Assembly: GCF_016906535.1 (NCBI RefSeq)
Contig: NC_057383.1
Location: 744,001 to 808,000, forward strand
Reading direction: 5' to 3'
Length of the DNA stretch: 64,000 nucleotides
Source: Rhizoctonia solani
Lineage: Eukaryota > Basidiomycota > Agaricomycetes > Cantharellales > Ceratobasidiaceae
Shown: one piece after another, positions 59,857 to 64,000 of the stretch
Position numbering within the stretch: the stretch's first letter is position 1
Layout of the letters: each line of letters opens with the position of its first letter
The notes under the pieces: model-generated
Database searches by the model: none
The model's input: the letters and a program-made list of their open reading frames with translations, nothing else
Told to the model about the DNA's origin: nothing
Made by a program: the position numbers and the translations under genes

Positions 59857-60079
59857 TTCACTGTGGGCCTGGTAGCCGCGGATCATTCGTGCCCAAATCT
59901 GCGGATACCATAATTTCCGCAGATATCCTGATGTTTCAATCATCTCATGGTGCGGAAAATCCGACCCCGATTATTTCCCAGACTTACTCACGAGCTGGTG
60001 AATACAAAGATGCGGAAATTTCGTGGCAAAGTACTGTAACCATAAATGCATGTAAATCGTACAAGATTAAATTATATCG

Positions 60080-63000
60080 CTACGTAAATGAAGGGAAAGT
60101 AAATTCGCAGTCTGCACTACGATCAATTATCCAGTAATGATTCCCATCTAATACTCGACCCACAACACACTGAATCGTTCGCGCATCCACAACCTCGCCG
60201 CTTTTGAGCTGGCCGTCTGGATATGAGACGACTTTGTACTCATGCGTGTTTTCAATGAGTACTGGCGCTTCGTGAATCAGTGCAAGAATAAGGGGAATAC
60301 TCTTGGATGATGGGTTTGCAGCCGAGCGGGCCTTCAAATCTAGCTGGAAAATGTGTTGTAGTTGCCCGTATTGACTAACGGGTTGTAAGTCTACTGGGGC
60401 ATTTCGATGCCGTGCATTCTTGTCTACAAGTAGTTCGTACTGTGTAGACAATATCAGACTCCTATTAGTTCTTGCGGAAACGTCTGGAATTGAAAGACAT
60501 ACTCTGACAAACGAACTGTCGCGTGCATCAGAGCGAATCTTTTGGCTTCCCCGAGCTGTGATAGTATCCCCGCCCTGGGAGATACGAAGTCTTCTCCACT
60601 CGGGCACACGCTCTGGGATTGCTTTCTTGGCCTCGAATACTGAAATACCAAACAACTGAACGAGATAACCGCATATCTTCCTCTGAAGCTGGTCAGAGAT
60701 CTTGAGGTTGCTTGCACAACGCCCAAGCAGAATTGTGCGCTCATCTGTTAAAGGGTTATAGCTTTATTGTTGACCCAATTATTAAGTAAAGAGACACAAA
60801 CTCACATCCTTGTATAGTGTCCGTTTCGTTGTCATCAATAATATCAAGTTGTAGAAACGTTAGTTTATTGTGTAATCCATATAAGTGTCGAATAACTTGA
60901 AGCTGCGCCGTGTCTCGCATGCGTTGGGAGATGTTTTCAAATGGGAAGCGTCGACTTTTCACTACGCCGCCAACAAAACTGCAGAATCTTTCCATCGGGT
61001 ATGACCAATAACACCACACAGGACCAAGATACTCAATGCAGTCAGCAACATGAAGGAGATAATGAATGTTCACAGTACAGGTCTGAATTCGGGCGGCATT
61101 ATACTGATAATAATATCTAGAAGTTGGGGATTTGTTGAATATACTTGAGAAATGTCTGAAAAACAAGCTTACTTTTCATATTCTTTGACCCAGCGAATGA
61201 ACCCCTTGCGAATCTCTGGGATATCGGAGCGCTTGATCTCGTACAAGGTGATTTGGTTCACAAGCTTGATAAGTCGAACAAAATGTTGGTAGTACTTGGG
61301 GTTACGGAATTGCTTGCGGAGGACATATGGTCCCAGATACCCTCCAAAAATACTCCACGCCTCTGCAGTTGCACTTCCATGACTCGGAGCCGAAATATCA
61401 GGCACTCGGCAACCATAAGACGTAGGTATGGTTGATCCAGAATTAGCAACAATCTCCCCAATCCTCTTGAATAGAATAGGGTTGATGTGATAAGTGCCTT
61501 TCCCTTTGTCCATATTGTTGAAGTTCCCAGTCCAGATGTCAATAAGCTGGGGAATAATGTTAATAAATATCATGTGCATTATGTCAATTGGGAATGAGGC
61601 GGGGATACTTATGGATGGGAGTTGGACAAGTGATGAGACACCCTTGACGCCAGTTGCGGTAGCAAGTTTTGATTGCGCATTTGAAGTTTGAGCTTGAAGC
61701 ACTGTTAAGCCTTGTTCTATGCACTCTTGATGCGTACGGGCAGGGAGTTTCATGGGATCAAAGAAAGGCTCTTCTTTGCGATGGAGCGGGCAATACAAGT
61801 GTGTACCTCCACCAGCTGTAGCACCTTGGATAGCCGACATAAGACAAAAGCGGCAGGGGAAGCGCCCATTATGCCCAACAAAGTCCAGTAGCTTTGTGAT
61901 AGCCGGTATGTCGCCAAAGACAGCAAGAAGATGAGCTCGAAGAGAGAAAAGCTGCTTGGTTGATACATCAACAGCAGAGACACCAGATGCAAGCTGAAGG
62001 AGCTCGTCAATAAGCGGCCACAAGAACAAACCCAGGTTCTTGGGGGATTTTGGACCTGGAATTATGCCAACGCAGACAAGATTTTCAAGATGGGTGCGTT
62101 GATCGGGTGGAAGGTTGAGATTGATTAGTATCAAAGGCCAACAAGAGTTCTTGCGTCGTTTGAAAGGACACATTCCATCTGTGGAAAGGGCCAGGGCGAT
62201 CTCCCGCCAGTCCGCAAAAAATTTGAACGGTTTCTGTTCACCATTGACAGTGACATAAGTACCTAGTAGCTCGCAATATTGATTACCATCAAAATAATCT
62301 TCTATTGTATCCTTGTTGCGCTTGTAGTTGTGACGGTATTGCATTGCTTTGCACATACGGAGACTACAGTAGAGAGCTCGCAGCTGGGGGATTAATGGGA
62401 TATAGGTAAAAGTCTTTTGGGGCGCACCAGCAGCATTTTTTTGTGGTGTGTTACACTCGGGACATGACTGTAGATCGGCAAATGGGCCAGCAAAACAGAT
62501 GCAAGAGTTCTTGCAGCAGTCATAAGTCACAGGCTTCAGCCCACAAAGTGCAAGAATACGCGAACAAAGGTTTTTGAGGGATGGTAAACTTGCGTGACTC
62601 CAAGTTAGACAGAAGCAACTTTGCATTCGGTGATAAGTCCGAATACTAATTTTGTCTTGAACAATGAAGTCAAATACTTCAATATCATCCAGCTGTGATG
62701 AAACAAGGCGTTTGGATGCTGTGAAAGGGATTGTGCTTGTGAGCCTAATTGTACATAAGGAATATACAGTAATTAATTGCGCAAAACATACCGTTTAGTA
62801 CCATTTGCACACGTTGCTCCTCCCGTAAGAGCTCACTAGGCGATAAACCATATGTGGCTGCATTAAAGCAACCTTCTAGAGGCTCTGTTGGCTCGGCACT
62901 TGCATCGGAGTCGCTGCGGGATACAAACCCACTAGCAACAGATATCTCCGTGGGTCCTGAGGTACTGTCCTCTTCTACGCGTACTCTTGTTTTGAGGACT

Positions 63001-63358
63001 TGAGCCCACAGCAACGCAACATCCTCACAATCAGGCACTTGATTGAAATTGCGGACGCGGAGCTCTGGCGGTTCTGGGGAATTGTTGCTGTTGGGGCCAA
63101 GGATGAATTGCTCAGGGGGCGCAGGTAGTAGCAAGCCCGGCCGGGGAGGGGATAAACTACGCAGTGATCTAATACATTAAACTTTTAGCCGTATCTGGTT
63201 CAAGTATAGAGCTTAAAGACTCACTGTTGTTGGTGTAAGAGTGAAGGTACTGGCATAGAGCGCGCATAATACCTCTTCTGTAAGTGTTTTGCTTCAATTT
63301 CTGTTGTAACAAGGTTGCCGCAATTACAGGCACATCTCACTCGCGGACGTTTTGTCAT
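60080..63358 (-). mobile_element. Tnp2/CACTA-type transposase gene
   Basis: The frame starts MTKRPRVRCACNCGNLVTTE (ATG 63358), a Cys-rich N-terminus, and continues through introns to the stop at 60080. Zinc-binding Cys clusters CCKNSCICFAGPFADLQSC plus PECNTPQ, and CRFC with YCPLH are typical of Tnp2-family transposases. The core includes YYDGNQY-like DYFDGNQYCELLG, DGMCPFKRRKNSCWPLILIN, LPPDQRTHLENLVCVGIIPG and PKSPKNLGLFLWPLIDELLQ. SLRAHLLAVFGDIPAITKLL and FPIDIMHMIFINIIPQLIDI follow. Further downstream CTVNIHYLLHVADCIEYLGP and SYPMERFCSFVGGVVKSRRF resemble the DUF4218-like part. No internal stop was found in the spliced frame, so the gene may be intact. I could not identify terminal inverted repeats or target-site duplications. 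This may be a whole element or a domesticated gene. Confidence 0.78.
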
Positions 63359-63718
63359 TGCAACAGCGGAGAACAATTGTGAGGGACAAAAGAGTTCAAA
63401 AAGCAATGGATAGGTAGTGATAGCGCAATAGTTTATTAGACAAAAAATTATTGTGTAACATTAGTAATACAATATATGCCTATTCGAGTCAATCCGCACT
63501 CGATCGCCGGCATTATTGCGCTCAGGCCACCTCTTGGACCATTGCTAATCATCAATTTTCAAGTCAGTTGCCATCTCCAAGTCACTCGCCTCTGCACTTC
63601 ACTTTCTATCAATTTTTCTATTTTACTGCTGAAGCGTAGCTCCTACTATCTCAACCAAACTAGCCTTAATTTGAGAGCGTTCCTGGCTTCCATCACAATC
63701 TTACTTTGATACGCCACA
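63359..63718. promoter_or_regulatory. Divergent region between transposase and right-edge gene
   Basis: About 360 bp, AT-rich, with no clear TATA box or repeat. It would serve as a shared promoter if both flanking frames belong to one element. Confidence 0.35.
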
Positions 63719-64000
63719 ATGCCACATGTCTTCCAGGAAGCGGCGACAGGTCAGTCCCTGTCGATCTCTACCGCAAATACATCTGCTTATGTGATGTTGC
63801 ATACGCGCAAAGAGCCAGAGAATATAATAATCGAAGATGAACATGGAGTAAAACGTTCTTGGACAGTCATCCCGCGGCCAAGAAAAATACCAAAAAATTG
63901 TAACTTACGGCGACTCATGGATCTGGGCGATGAAGATGACAATGAGAATACAACATACAACAACAAGAGTGAGACTAGTGAAGCCAGGAAGACCATTTAT
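63719..64000 (+). CDS. Partial protein of unknown function, runs off the right edge
   Basis: An open frame of 94 codons from ATG 63719 (MPHVFQEAATGQSLSISTAN) continues to the last base without a stop. The N-terminal 60 residues are polar with a basic patch (KRSWTVIPRPRKIPKN), followed by an acidic Asn-rich stretch. No family is recognised. Because it is divergent to the transposase gene and close to it, it may be the second gene of the same element, but a host gene is equally possible. Confidence 0.4.
   Translation, partial: MPHVFQEAATGQSLSISTANTSAYVMLHTRKEPENIIIEDEHGVKRSWTVIPRPRKIPKNCNLRRLMDLGDEDDNENTTYNNKSETSEARKTIY

Overview
The window reads as nuclear DNA of a filamentous basidiomycete. 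Genes are dense and lie on both strands. Almost every one is broken by short GT..AG introns of about 45-75 nt. Recognisable products include fungal-type housekeeping proteins, a myosin-headed chitin synthase, a NoxR-type NADPH oxidase regulator, a GH43-CBM35 galactanase and a Tnp2-type transposase. Two TPR-CHAT proteins of the kind expanded in Agaricomycetes, together with the overall style, suggest Ceratobasidiaceae (Rhizoctonia-like). That placement is inference from content, not from a search.

Layout. 1-5.5 kb: a large TPR-CHAT putative protease gene (minus). 5.5-7.3 kb: a divergent ribosomal protein pair, eS17 (minus) and uS8 (plus), sharing one promoter. 7.5-10.5 kb: a SAM methyltransferase and a two-domain chromate transporter (both minus). 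11-19.5 kb: an acidic orphan (plus), a second methyltransferase with a long disordered N-terminus, and NoxR (minus). 20.4-24.3 kb: meiotic MSH4 (minus). 24.7-29.7 kb: biotin-protein ligase (plus), a small membrane protein (minus) and RNA polymerase III subunit RPC34 (plus). 30-39.3 kb: a NAD(P)-binding protein, a nuclear-looking orphan, an arrestin-like protein, the GH43-CBM35 galactanase and SURF6/Rrp14. 39.8-43.7 kb: a PhyH dioxygenase and a PHO13-type phosphatase. 44.2-50.2 kb: the chitin synthase (minus). 51.6-60 kb: a small orphan, the second TPR-CHAT gene and an orphan membrane protein. 60-64 kb: the transposase gene (minus) and a divergent reading frame running off the right edge.

The genes do not form a pathway cluster; this is mostly a housekeeping neighbourhood. 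Two signals stand out. First, the two TPR-CHAT genes, about 52 kb apart in the same orientation, share an 11-unit TPR array that aligns without gaps and is near-identical along its central and C-terminal part. Their N-terminal exons and CHAT ends have diverged, as expected if the array is homogenised by gene conversion. Second, at least five unrelated genes, including the normally essential biotin ligase, need one extra base to restore a conserved reading frame, often at a short homopolymer. That looks more like consensus error than decay. Gene models below are manual splices from GT/AG signals and family knowledge; no search or transcript data were available.
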